From positions 310,001 to 374,000 of the forward strand of contig NZ_CP031834.1 of the NCBI RefSeq assembly GCF_003590645.1: a DNA stretch of 64,000 bases. The letters run 5' to 3'. The notes below the pieces were generated by a model. That model was not told the origin of the DNA and searched no databases. It saw nothing but the letters and a program-made list of their open reading frames with translations. Shown here piece after piece: positions 24,289 through 32,092 of the stretch (position 1 is the stretch's first letter; each line of letters starts with the position of its first letter). The stretch comes from Mesorhizobium sp. DCY119 (GTDB taxonomy: Bacteria > Pseudomonadota > Alphaproteobacteria > Rhizobiales > Rhizobiaceae). The translations under genes and the position numbers were made by a program.

Positions 24289-25605
24289 TCAGGACGCGAC
24301 CTTGATCGAGAGCGATTCGAGATAGGCGGACAGGTTCTCGGGATCGAAGACCTTGCCGTCGAAGAAGGTTTCCGGCCCACGCGACGCCGAGGCCGGAACA
24401 TCGGCTTCGGCGACGCCGAGTTCCTTGGCGGCCTCTCGCCACAGATCCTCGCGATTGACCTGCCCGACCAGCGCCTTGATGTCTGTGTCAGGCGCGAACT
24501 TGCCCCAGCGGATGTTCTCGGCGAGGAACCAGCTTTCGTGGCTGCGGAACGGGTAGGAGACGCCGCCCTTCCAGAACTTCATGTACAGATCGGTGCCGGT
24601 GGCGACGCGGCCATTGCCATAATTAATATCGCCCTTGAGGCGGCCGATGATGTCGGCGGGCGGCACGTTGAACCATTGCCGCTTGCCGAGGATGGCGCTC
24701 ATCTCCTCCTTGTTTTCCATGGCATCGCACCATTGCTGGGCTTCCATGACGGCCATCAGCATGGCCTTCACCGCATTCGGGTTCTTCTCGATGAAATCGG
24801 CGCGCAGGCCGAAGGTCTTTTCGGGATGGCCCTTCCACAGCTCGCCCGTCGTGGCGGCGGTGAAGCCGATGCCCTGATGCACGAGCTGCTCGTTCCACGG
24901 CTCGCCAACGCAGAAGGCATCCATGTTGCCGACCTTCATGTTGGCGACCATCTGCGGCGGCGGCACGACGATGGTGGAAACATCCTTGTCAGGGTCGATG
25001 CCGCCGGCGGCGAGCCAGTAGCGGATCCAGAGATCGTGAGTGCCACCCGGAAAGGTCATGGCGACCTTGACGTCCTTGCCCTCGGCCTTCTTTTTCGCGA
25101 ATGCTTCCCTCAGTTTCGAGGAGTCCAGCGTCACGCCGGTTTCGGCATATTCCTGCGCGACCGAGATGCCCTGGCAGTCGTAATTAAGCCGTGCCACGAT
25201 CGCCATCGGCAGCGGCTGGTTGTTCTGCGTCACCTTGCCGGTGTGCATGAGGTAGGGCATCGGCGTCAGGATGTGCGCGCCGTCAATGCCGTTGGCTTCG
25301 CCGCCGAGAACGAGATTGTCACGCGTTGCACCCCATGACGCCTGTTTCAGCACCTCGACATCGGGCATGCCGTGCTTTTCGAAGAAGCCCTTTTCCTTGG
25401 CGACGACCAGCGGCGCGGCATCCGTCAGCGCGATGAAGCCGAGCTTGGCGCCGGTCACTTCCGGGGCGGAGGTCGCGGCATAGGCGCCCGACGGGAAAAG
25501 CTTGCGCGCCGCCACGAACATGGCCGCCGTGGTTGCGCTGCTGACGAGGAAGTCGCGGCGCGTCAGCGCCTTCAGGGGTGATCCAGTCTCGATCCGTTTC
25601 GTCAT
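24289..25605 (-). CDS. nrtA: Nitrate ABC transporter substrate-binding protein, Tat-exported
   Basis: 438 residues. The N-terminus carries a twin-arginine signal (LTRRDFLVSSATTAAMFVAA, about 14-33). The mature chain is the NrtA/CmpA type: GFIALTDAAPLVVAKEKGFFEKHG, WATRDNLVLG, DGAHILTPMPYLMHTG, CVGEPWNEQLV and FGLRADFIEKNP. It binds nitrate or nitrite in the periplasm. It is the first gene of the nrtABC-nirBD-nasA-cysG unit and is preceded by a sigma-54 promoter and a structured leader. It is a homologue of NasS, which lacks the signal peptide. Confidence 0.95.
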   Translation of the reverse strand: MTKRIETGSPLKALTRRDFLVSSATTAAMFVAARKLFPSGAYAATSAPEVTGAKLGFIALTDAAPLVVAKEKGFFEKHGMPDVEVLKQASWGATRDNLVLGGEANGIDGAHILTPMPYLMHTGKVTQNNQPLPMAIVARLNYDCQGISVAQEYAETGVTLDSSKLREAFAKKKAEGKDVKVAMTFPGGTHDLWIRYWLAAGGIDPDKDVSTIVVPPPQMVANMKVGNMDAFCVGEPWNEQLVHQGIGFTAATTGELWKGHPEKTFGLRADFIEKNPNAVKAMLMAVMEAQQWCDAMENKEEMSAILGKRQWFNVPPADIIGRLKGDINYGNGRVATGTDLYMKFWKGGVSYPFRSHESWFLAENIRWGKFAPDTDIKALVGQVNREDLWREAAKELGVAEADVPASASRGPETFFDGKVFDPENLSAYLESLSIKVAS

Positions 25606-25664
25606 CGGTGTCTCCGGCTGGGCGCAGGGAGGGTCGCGCCATCGATTGCGTGTTCGGTTCGGTC

Positions 25665-25737
25665 AAAAACAAAAAAGCTGCCGGCCAGGTCGTCGCGTCC
25701 GTACATCCGGGATCGCGTCTTCCTGATCGGCAGCTTT
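25665..25737 (-). terminator. Factor-independent terminator in the nrtA leader (antitermination target)
   Basis: On the minus strand AAAGCTGCCGATCAGG (25737-25722) pairs with CCTGGCCGGCAGCTTT (25689-25674) with one mismatch and one wobble. TTTTTTGTTTTT follows (25676-25665). It ends about 60 bases before nrtA, so most transcripts would stop ahead of the structural genes unless antiterminated. Its inner part may fold further. Confidence 0.85.
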
Positions 25738-25743
25738 GCCTGT

Positions 25744-25763
25744 GGCGCCCGTCATTGGACGCC
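25744..25763 (-). promoter_or_regulatory. ANTAR-type RNA hairpin (probable NasT binding site)
   Basis: On the minus strand GGCGTCC and GGGCGCC form a 7-base stem (one G-U) around the hexaloop AATGAC, with A at loop position 1 and G at position 4, the known ANTAR signature. It lies just upstream of the leader terminator. ANTAR targets usually have two such hairpins; a clear first one was not found. Confidence 0.75.
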
Positions 25764-25795
25764 TGTTCCGTGACCCGAGGGCCTGTCGTTAGTGA

Positions 25796-25811
25796 AGCAG
25801 GAACCGTGCCA
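25796..25811 (-). promoter_or_regulatory. Sigma-54 (RpoN) promoter of the nitrate operon
   Basis: TGGCACGGTTCCTGCT on the minus strand matches the -24/-12 consensus, with exactly 10 bases between GG and GC. The predicted transcription start is near 25785, giving a leader of about 180 bases that contains the ANTAR hairpin and terminator. Confidence 0.85.
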
Positions 25812-25919
25812 GTTTTGAGAACGGGCTAATTCATCAATGGAATCAATGAAATTTCTTCAGCGCGTCAATGAGGCGGCAAATTGCGCCGTTCACGCATTAG
25901 CCACGTCGAATGTGCATTC

Positions 25920-25934
25920 GCACAAAAATTGTGC
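25920..25934 (-). promoter_or_regulatory. NtrC-type enhancer dyad
   Basis: GCACAATTTTTGTGC is a GCAC-N7-GTGC dyad with the spacing of NtrC sites. Its centre is about 142 bases upstream of the predicted sigma-54 start, a usual enhancer distance. An overlapping dyad, GTGCATTCGCAC, lies at 25912-25923. It sits in the gap just after the nasS stop. Confidence 0.65.
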
Positions 25935-25960
25935 AATGCATCATCGTGCGCAATAAATGC

Positions 25961-27205
25961 TCAAGCGTGCGCGACCGTAAATTTCTGCGTCGCCAGATAG
26001 TCGTCGATGCGATCGGGATCGAAGATGCCGCCATCGAAGAAGCCATCCGGGCCAAGGATGAGACTGGCGCCGGCCGAGCCAACCGGCGTGGCAGTCGTCA
26101 GCGCACCCTCGACCTTGGCATTCGCCCCCGGCAATGCGACGCCGAGCGGCTTGAGGGCCGCGCGGTAGAGATCGGGGCGATAGCAATTGCGGGCGATCTC
26201 GGCATTTTCGGGCGTATGGGCGATATCGCCCCAGCGCACCATCTGCGTGTAGAACCACAGCGCGTGGCTTTTCCACGGAAAGCTTGCCGCCTTGTCGAAG
26301 GGCAGAAAAAAGTCGTCGACAGCCAGTTCAGCACCGCCGCCCAGCGCGAGGCGTCCGGTCAGGACCGGCATCTGCAGTTCCGGCGAGAGGCCGAGGAATG
26401 CCGGCTGCGCCATCAGGGCGGCCAGTTCGCCGCGATTTGCCGGATCCTGGCACCAGCGCGCCGCGTGATGCAAGGCGCGCAACAGGGCCGCAAGCGCCTC
26501 CGGATGCTTTTCGGCCCAGGCCTTGCGCACGCCCAGAACCTTTTCCGGGCTGTTGCGCCAGATTCTGGCCTTGACGGTGGCGATATGGCCGGTGCCGGCG
26601 ACAACCGAGGCGCTGTTCCAGGGTTCGCCGACGCAATAGCCGTCGATGCGGCCGGCGGCGAGCGCATCGGCCATGAAGGGCGGCGGCACGATGACGATTT
26701 CGATATCCCGTGAAGGATCGATGCCGCAGGCGGCGAGCCAGTAGCGCAGCTCGTAATTGTGCCCCGAATGGGGATGCACGACCGCAAAGCGTAAGGGATC
26801 GCGTCCAGCCTGCGCCCGCTCGCGGATCAGCGCGCCCAATGCCTTGCCGGTTCGCGCCGGGTCGAGATCGGGCAGAGCGCCGTGTATGGCCATGCCGGCC
26901 CACACTTCATTCGAAACCGTCACGCAATTGCCGCCCAACCCAAGCGCGAAGGGCACGATGGTGTCGGAGGCCAGCGGCGACAAGCCCAGATTGCAGGCGA
27001 CCGGCATCGGCCCCAGCATATGCGCGAGGTCGAAATGGCCGATCGCGATGCGGTCGCGGATATTGGCCCATGAGGTTTCGCGGTTCAGCGTCAGGTCGAC
27101 GCCTTCGCGCGCCGCGAAGCCTATCTCCTTGGCGGTGACGAGCACGGCGCTGTCGAAGAGCGGCATGAAGCCGGCGTTGATCTGGTGTTCGAAACCCATC
27201 TTCAA
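25961..27205 (-). CDS. nasS: Cytoplasmic nitrate/nitrite sensor
   Basis: 414 residues, homologous to the NrtA/CmpA binding-protein family over its length (FMPLFDSAVLVTAKEIGFAA, DLAHMLGPMPVAC, YCVGEPWNSASVVAG, FFDGGIFDPDRIDDYL) but without any export signal, so it stays in the cytoplasm. In Azotobacter, Paracoccus and Bradyrhizobium NasS holds NasT inactive and releases it when nitrate binds. It overlaps nasT by 4 bases, supporting a stoichiometric pair. A separate ORF start further upstream is not needed. Confidence 0.92.
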   Translation of the reverse strand: MKMGFEHQINAGFMPLFDSAVLVTAKEIGFAAREGVDLTLNRETSWANIRDRIAIGHFDLAHMLGPMPVACNLGLSPLASDTIVPFALGLGGNCVTVSNEVWAGMAIHGALPDLDPARTGKALGALIRERAQAGRDPLRFAVVHPHSGHNYELRYWLAACGIDPSRDIEIVIVPPPFMADALAAGRIDGYCVGEPWNSASVVAGTGHIATVKARIWRNSPEKVLGVRKAWAEKHPEALAALLRALHHAARWCQDPANRGELAALMAQPAFLGLSPELQMPVLTGRLALGGGAELAVDDFFLPFDKAASFPWKSHALWFYTQMVRWGDIAHTPENAEIARNCYRPDLYRAALKPLGVALPGANAKVEGALTTATPVGSAGASLILGPDGFFDGGIFDPDRIDDYLATQKFTVAHA

Positions 27206-27801
27206 CTCTCCCCCGGACCCAAGAGGTCGGCAGCGGTGACAAGGCTTTGGGCGATGTCGCTGATCTTGCGGTTCTGGTTCATGGCGGTCTTGCGCAGCAG
27301 CGTGTAGGCCGCGTCTTCCGACAGGCCGCGCGACTTCATGAGAATGCCCTTGGCCCGGTCGATCACCTTGCGGTTCTCGAGTTCGTTGCGCGCTTCCTCC
27401 AGCTCGCGCGCCATGCGCGAAAAGGCGTTGAAGCGGCTGATCGCCATGTCGAGGATCGGCTTCACCCGCTCCTGCCGCAACCCGTCGACGACATAGGCAG
27501 ATACGCCGGCATCAACCGCGGCCTCGATCGAAGCCTGGTCGGAGCGATCGACGAACATGGCGATGGGCCGCTTCACCACGCGCGAAAGCTGGAACATGTT
27601 TTCCAGCATGTCGCGGTTGGGGTTTTCGAGATCGATGACGATGACGTCCGGCTCGATCTCGGCGATCCGCCGCGCAATTCCCGTCACGTCATGGACGACC
27701 GTCACCTGCTCATGCCCGGCCTCCCGCAGTCCCGCCTCGATGATGGAAGCGCGGATACGGTTTTCGTCGATCACAAGGACGGCGAGGGGTTTTCGAACCA
27801 T
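27202..27801 (-). CDS. nasT: ANTAR-domain antitermination regulator
   Basis: 199 residues. An N-terminal receiver-like domain (1-120; VLVIDENRIRASIIEAGL, DVIVIDLENPNRDML with Asp-Leu at the phospho-acceptor region) is followed by a short coiled coil and a C-terminal ANTAR RNA-binding domain (about 140-195; KVIDRAKGILMKSRGLSEDA, AYTLLRKTAMNQNRKISDIA). Released NasT binds the leader hairpin and prevents termination before nrtA. It is the first gene of the nasTS pair, transcribed toward the nitrate operon. Confidence 0.94.
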   Translation of the reverse strand: MVRKPLAVLVIDENRIRASIIEAGLREAGHEQVTVVHDVTGIARRIAEIEPDVIVIDLENPNRDMLENMFQLSRVVKRPIAMFVDRSDQASIEAAVDAGVSAYVVDGLRQERVKPILDMAISRFNAFSRMARELEEARNELENRKVIDRAKGILMKSRGLSEDAAYTLLRKTAMNQNRKISDIAQSLVTAADLLGPGES

Positions 27802-27848
27802 GCCGCATTTTGCTCAGATGCCGCGATTGTGCAATGCGGCATCATCAA

Positions 27849-27867
27849 CGGACGTGCGCCGTCCGTC
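27849..27867. promoter_or_regulatory. Inverted repeat in the nasT / GGDEF divergent promoter region
   Basis: ACGGACG, a TGCGC spacer, and CGTCCGT form a perfect dyad 48 bases upstream of nasT. It could be an operator or a leader hairpin for nasT. No consensus recognised. Confidence 0.35.
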
Positions 27868-27955
27868 GCGGAGCCTTTCGTTCCAATGATGCGCGCCATA
27901 CCCAACTCATTCAACGATATTTAACAGGCTTGCGGTATCCGTTCAGCAGGGTGGT

Positions 27956-28924
27956 GTGCGAGGGGCGATGATTTCCGAAAATGTTCTAGACGCGGCATTG
28001 CGAGATCTGTTCGATCTGTCTCCGGTGCCATTCTCGATTTCCACGACCGACCACGATTCTCGCTACATCAAAGTGAATCCGGCCTATCTCCATCTTATAG
28101 GGCGCACCTGGGGCGAGATCGACGGTAAGCCCCTCGGGGCCGATCTGCCCTATTCGATCGACGATCCGGGGCGCCTCGCGCGGATGAACCTGCTTGAAAC
28201 ACAGGGCTTCTACAAACTCGCCGAAGTGGAAATGCAGCACATCAGCGGGCGCATCATACCGACGCTCATAACCGCGCAGCGACGGCGAATTGCCGGCGAA
28301 AGCTTCGATATCGAGATCATGCTCGACAACTCGGAGCGGAAAGCGTTCGAGCAGGCAATTTTGCATGCCGCTCAAGTTGATGCGATGACGGGAATTCAGA
28401 ACCGGTCGTCCTTCGAAACGCATCTACGCGGAGCCTTGGCCGAGCTATCGTCGGAATCCCGGCTGTTCCTGGCTTACATCGACCTCAACCGCTTCAAGCG
28501 CGTCAATGACAATTTCGGGCATTCAGTGGGCGATCAGCTGCTTCGGTCTATCGCCAAGCAGCTGGTCGAATGGGGGGACACGCGAGATTTCATCGCCCGC
28601 CTCGGTGGCGACGAGTTCGGCATCGTGTCCGTGTACCAAGCGGATGACGCTTTCTCGCTTTCCCGCTTCTTCGATCTGGCAAAAATGATCGCAGAACTCA
28701 CCGTGATCGATGAAAACCTGATCCAGGTCGGCGCAGCGATAGGGCTGGCCGAAGCATCGGCTGGCGTGTCGTTCGACGCACTTCTAGACCGGGCTGACAG
28801 GCTGATGTACGCGGCGAAATCCAGCGGCAATCTCATCGATGTGCGATCAGAATTGATGGGTCATCATCTGATGGGCGCCCATGAAAAGATCGTGCATCGC
28901 CACAAGAGAGCCGCGAGGCTCTGA
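27956..28924 (+). CDS. PAS-GGDEF diguanylate cyclase
   Basis: 322 residues from GTG 27956, or 318 from ATG 27968; neither has an ideal Shine-Dalgarno spacing. An N-terminal PAS domain (about 15-130; PFSISTTDHDSRYIKVNPAY) is joined to a GGDEF domain (about 150-310). The signature GGDEF is intact near 219, with DLNRFKRVNDNFGHSVGD for Mg-GTP binding, so cyclic di-GMP synthesis is expected. The inhibitory RxxD site is absent (DTRD at that place), so product feedback is not expected. No transmembrane segment; cytosolic. It is divergent from nasT; a functional link is not shown. Confidence 0.88.
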   Translation: MRGAMISENVLDAALRDLFDLSPVPFSISTTDHDSRYIKVNPAYLHLIGRTWGEIDGKPLGADLPYSIDDPGRLARMNLLETQGFYKLAEVEMQHISGRIIPTLITAQRRRIAGESFDIEIMLDNSERKAFEQAILHAAQVDAMTGIQNRSSFETHLRGALAELSSESRLFLAYIDLNRFKRVNDNFGHSVGDQLLRSIAKQLVEWGDTRDFIARLGGDEFGIVSVYQADDAFSLSRFFDLAKMIAELTVIDENLIQVGAAIGLAEASAGVSFDALLDRADRLMYAAKSSGNLIDVRSELMGHHLMGAHEKIVHRHKRAARL

Positions 28925-29065
28925 AATGCGTTCAGACTGCGCCCGCCGGATGATCAGGACGGCGCGGTACGTGTTCGGCTAATGGCAGCGCCCCGTTGCT
29001 TGACGGGTTTGGTTCATCTGAACCTGTAGCTCCTGCCTCGCCAGAGCTCAACACTTTGAATTTAT

Positions 29066-29142
<77 letters not shown>

Positions 29143-29441
29143 CTGGCTGAAACGACGACCGTCGTCCCAGAAATTCCCGGCCAGGCAACGCCCGGCTGAC
29201 CGCTTCATAGCCGAAGCGCTGGCAGGCTTCAACGGGCAAATGAAACTGCGCGCCTTCCGATTGCAGAAGTCACAGCTTCGATGTTGTCGGGCGATACGCG
29301 CTGGTCTTTGCAGTTCGCATGCCGCCGGATTGTGCTGCTCGCCTTTTGATGGATGGGTGCAACACGCATGGGAGGGTATTCAGCGCCCGCCGCTTCGGCT
29401 ATTCGCATTGACACAGAGATTGACGTGCAGCGGGAGGCTGA

Positions 29442-30086
29442 ATGAGGGCGCTGATCGCGAAGTTTGCGGCGGAGGTCGTTCTCCTGTTTGCCCGTGCGGT
29501 CACCGCGGTCAGGGCGACCTGGCATGAAAGCGGGTTGCCGCGTCGCCGCTCCGTCTATTTCGCCAACCATTCCAGCCATGGCGATTTCGTCCTGATCTGG
29601 ACCGTGCTGCCGCCGCGCCTGCGCCGGCGGGTGCGGCCGGTTGCCGGGGCCGATTACTGGCTCAAGTCGAAGCTCACCAGCTTCATCGGCCGCGACGTCT
29701 TCAACGCCGTGCTGATCCAGCGCGACCGCGAGCTGCGCGAGGCCGACCCGGTCGAGACCATGGCGCAGGCCCTGGATGAGGGTTCGTCGCTGATCTTCTT
29801 TCCCGAAGGCACGCGCAACCAGACGGATGCGCAGCTGCTGCCCTTCAAGAGCGGCCTGTTTCATCTGGCAACGGCACGGCCCGATGTCGACCTGGTGCCG
29901 GTCTGGATCGCCAATCTCAACCGGGTGATGCCGAAGGGCGAATTCGTGCCCATACCGCTGATATGCACCGTGACATTCGGCGCGCCGATGCACCTGGCGA
30001 GCGGCGAGGCGAAGGAAGCATTTATCGAGCGGGCGCATGCGGCGCTGCTTGCGCTCTCCCCGAAACAGGCAGGCGGCAGCGAATGA
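29442..30086 (+). CDS. plsC: 1-acyl-sn-glycerol-3-phosphate acyltransferase family protein
   Basis: 214 residues with a PlsC fold. The catalytic HX4D motif is in NHSSHGD (about 41-47), and the glycerol-phosphate-binding motif is FFPEGTR (about 118-124). An N-terminal hydrophobic helix (5-22) anchors it to the inner membrane. It transfers an acyl chain to a lysophospholipid, probably giving a phosphatidate for the CdsA encoded next. GGGAGG precedes the start. The stop overlaps the next start (ATGA). It may be a paralogue dedicated to this operon rather than the housekeeping enzyme. Confidence 0.88.
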   Translation: MRALIAKFAAEVVLLFARAVTAVRATWHESGLPRRRSVYFANHSSHGDFVLIWTVLPPRLRRRVRPVAGADYWLKSKLTSFIGRDVFNAVLIQRDRELREADPVETMAQALDEGSSLIFFPEGTRNQTDAQLLPFKSGLFHLATARPDVDLVPVWIANLNRVMPKGEFVPIPLICTVTFGAPMHLASGEAKEAFIERAHAALLALSPKQAGGSE

Positions 30087-31030
30087 GCGCGACCCAATAC
30101 GACATGTTCCTTCTGGTCCTCGGCATATTCGGGGTCCTGCTCGTCGCGTCGCTCGTCGGCTACGTCCTGCAACGGCGGCTGTCGCCGGATGGATCGAATG
30201 CGGCCATCGAAAACCTCAATTCCCGCATCAATGCGTGGTGGGTCATGGCGATCCTGATCGCCATCGCTTTCGTTGCCGGACGCATCGGCGTGCTCATCCT
30301 GTTTGCGTTCTGCTCGTTTGCGGCGCTGCGCGAATTCGTGACCCTGACCAACACGCGGCGCGCCGACCACTGGGCACTGGCCACCGCCTTTTTCGTCGTC
30401 CTGCCGGTGCAGTATTTTCTGCTGTGGACCGAGGATTACGGCATCTTCTCCATATTCATCCCCGTCTATGCCTTCCTCCTGATGCCCATCATCGCCGTCA
30501 TGCGTGGTGACACCCAGCATTTCCTCATCCGCATCTCGGAGGTGCAATGGGCGTTGATGATCTGCGTCTTCTGCGCCTCGCATGTGCCGGCGCTGCTGAC
30601 CTTGCATATCCCCGGCTATGAAGGCCGCAACGTGCTGCTGATCGCCTTCCTCGTCATCGTCGTGCAGCTCAGCGACGTCCTGCAATATGTCTGGGGCAAG
30701 CTGTTCGGGCGCACCAAGATCGCGCCCAACCTCTCGCCGTCGAAGACCGTCGAGGGCTTCGTCGGCGGCGTTGCCAGCGCGACGCTGATCGGCGCCGGCC
30801 TGTGGTGGATAACGCCGTTCACGCCCATTCAGGCCGGCGTGATGGCGCTGGTCATCACCCTGATGGGTTTCTTCGGCGGGCTGGTCATGTCGGCGATCAA
30901 ACGGGATCGCGGCGTCAAGGACTGGGGAAATCTGATCGAGGGCCATGGCGGCCTCATCGACCGGCTGGATTCGGTCGTCTTTTCCGCCCCGATCTTCTTC
31001 CATCTCACCCGCTACTGGTGGGCGGCGTGA
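30083..31030 (+). CDS. cdsA: Phosphatidate cytidylyltransferase
   Basis: 315 residues from ATG 30083, which overlaps the plsC stop by 4 bases; earlier in-frame starts run through plsC and are rejected. About eight transmembrane helices. The CDS signature is visible: LSDVLQYVWGKLFGRTKIAPNL, then SPSKTVEGFVGG, and near the end SAIKRDRGVKDWGNLIEGHGG with LIDRLDSVVFSAP. It makes CDP-diacylglycerol from phosphatidate and CTP, the substrate expected for the CDP-alcohol phosphatidyltransferase in the same operon. Confidence 0.92.
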   Translation: MSATQYDMFLLVLGIFGVLLVASLVGYVLQRRLSPDGSNAAIENLNSRINAWWVMAILIAIAFVAGRIGVLILFAFCSFAALREFVTLTNTRRADHWALATAFFVVLPVQYFLLWTEDYGIFSIFIPVYAFLLMPIIAVMRGDTQHFLIRISEVQWALMICVFCASHVPALLTLHIPGYEGRNVLLIAFLVIVVQLSDVLQYVWGKLFGRTKIAPNLSPSKTVEGFVGGVASATLIGAGLWWITPFTPIQAGVMALVITLMGFFGGLVMSAIKRDRGVKDWGNLIEGHGGLIDRLDSVVFSAPIFFHLTRYWWAA

Positions 31031-31434
31031 TGATGGCGCGGCTGCGCGCGCTTGCCGGCAGCGGTGTGGTTCACGTCATCTTCGCCTTCGTGGCGATGGG
31101 CGGCTGGGCCCTCTTCGCCAATCGCGCCCACCCCATGCCGCGCCCGCTTTTCGCCGGCGTCGTGCAGGGCACGCTTTCGGCCATCCTGACGCTCTGCCTC
31201 AAATCGATCATCGATGCGCTCTCGCGGCGATTCAGTGGCTCCACGGGCCTTTGGGCGCCGCCGCTCATCGCCTGTCTCGCCTCGACCGGCATTCTCGTCA
31301 CCATCCACGCCTTGAGCGGCACGCCCGAAATCCTGCGCACCATCGCCGTGCCGCTGATCGTCTCCACGACCTATGCGGCGACCTACAATTATTCGATCTT
31401 CCGGCAGAGAGGAGATAACCTTGGACAAGGGTGA
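31030..31434 (+). CDS. Small polytopic membrane protein of a phospholipid operon
   Basis: 134 residues from ATG 31030, overlapping the cdsA stop (TGATG); GTG 31027 and ATG 31033 are alternatives. Four hydrophobic segments (about 12-29, 40-62, 74-94, 104-120) predict a four-helix inner-membrane protein with few charged residues. Its tight coupling to cdsA upstream and the phosphatidyltransferase downstream (14-base overlap) implies a role in the same lipid pathway. I recognise no characterised family. Confidence 0.75.
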   Translation: MMARLRALAGSGVVHVIFAFVAMGGWALFANRAHPMPRPLFAGVVQGTLSAILTLCLKSIIDALSRRFSGSTGLWAPPLIACLASTGILVTIHALSGTPEILRTIAVPLIVSTTYAATYNYSIFRQRGDNLGQG

Positions 31435-32080
31435 CCGCAGGCCGCTGGCGAGCCGCAACACGCGCTGGGCGCAGACGATCGCCAAGCGCATGGCAGCACT
31501 TTCGATCACCCCCAATGCCATTTCGCAGGCAAGCATCGTCGCTGCTGCGGTGGCTGGCCTGGCGTTCTGGATTGCCGGGGAAACCAGCGGCACCGCTCGC
31601 AGCCTGCTGCTGGTCGCGGCGGCGCTGTTTTGCCAGCTTCGCCTGCTGTGCAATCTTTTCGACGGAATGGTCGCCGTGGAAGGCGGCAAGGCCGCGGCGG
31701 ACGGGCCGTTCTGGAACGAGTTTCCCGACAGGATTGCTGACATATTCATCCTGGCCGGGGTCGGATACGGCATCGGCGCACCGAGCCTCGGCTGGGCGGC
31801 AGCGGCCTTTGCGGTGCTGACTGCCTATGTGCGCGAACTTGGCCGCGCCAATGGCACACCGAGCGATTTTTCAGGGCCGATGGCCAAGCAGCACCGCATG
31901 GCCGTCATCACCGCCGCAGCCCTGTTTTCCGCCGTGGAATTCCTCTGGCACGGCCGGAACGAGGTGTTGACGCTCGCCCTCTCGATCGTGGCGATCGGCG
32001 CTGCCCTGACCGCGCTTCGCCGGGCCCGACGGCAGGTGCGATGGCTGAAGGAACGCAAGGCGTGGCAATCGACGCCTTGA
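31421..32080 (+). CDS. CDP-alcohol phosphatidyltransferase family protein, variant signature
   Basis: 219 residues from TTG 31421, chosen because AGGAGAT sits 6-7 bases upstream; no ATG fits. About five transmembrane helices. The family signature D-x2-DG-x2-AR-x8-G-x3-D-x3-D appears as NLFDGMVAV...DGPFWNEFPD: spacing is intact, but the first Asp is Asn, the Arg is Val and the third Asp is Asn. The enzyme would join CDP-diacylglycerol to an alcohol; which alcohol is unknown. I recall a subfamily with such changes beside plsC-cdsA genes but cannot verify it. Last gene of the operon. Confidence 0.8.
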   Translation: MDKGDRRPLASRNTRWAQTIAKRMAALSITPNAISQASIVAAAVAGLAFWIAGETSGTARSLLLVAAALFCQLRLLCNLFDGMVAVEGGKAAADGPFWNEFPDRIADIFILAGVGYGIGAPSLGWAAAAFAVLTAYVRELGRANGTPSDFSGPMAKQHRMAVITAAALFSAVEFLWHGRNEVLTLALSIVAIGAALTALRRARRQVRWLKERKAWQSTP

Positions 32081-32092
32081 CGTTGCCTTGCG

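Noticed and set aside
22410-24305. 631-residue plus-strand frame opposite nrtC-nrtB
   Set aside because: Same shadow effect; both minus-strand genes have full ABC transporter motifs.
25764-25786. First (P1) ANTAR hairpin of the nrtA leader
   Set aside because: An AxxGxx loop, ACGGAA, exists but the flanking bases do not pair; kept only as an open question.
29143-29441. Gap between tRNA-Arg and plsC
   Set aside because: Searched for a small gene, hairpin or attachment-site duplication next to the tRNA; found no integrase, no repeat of the tRNA 3' end in the window and no credible frame, so no mobile element is called.
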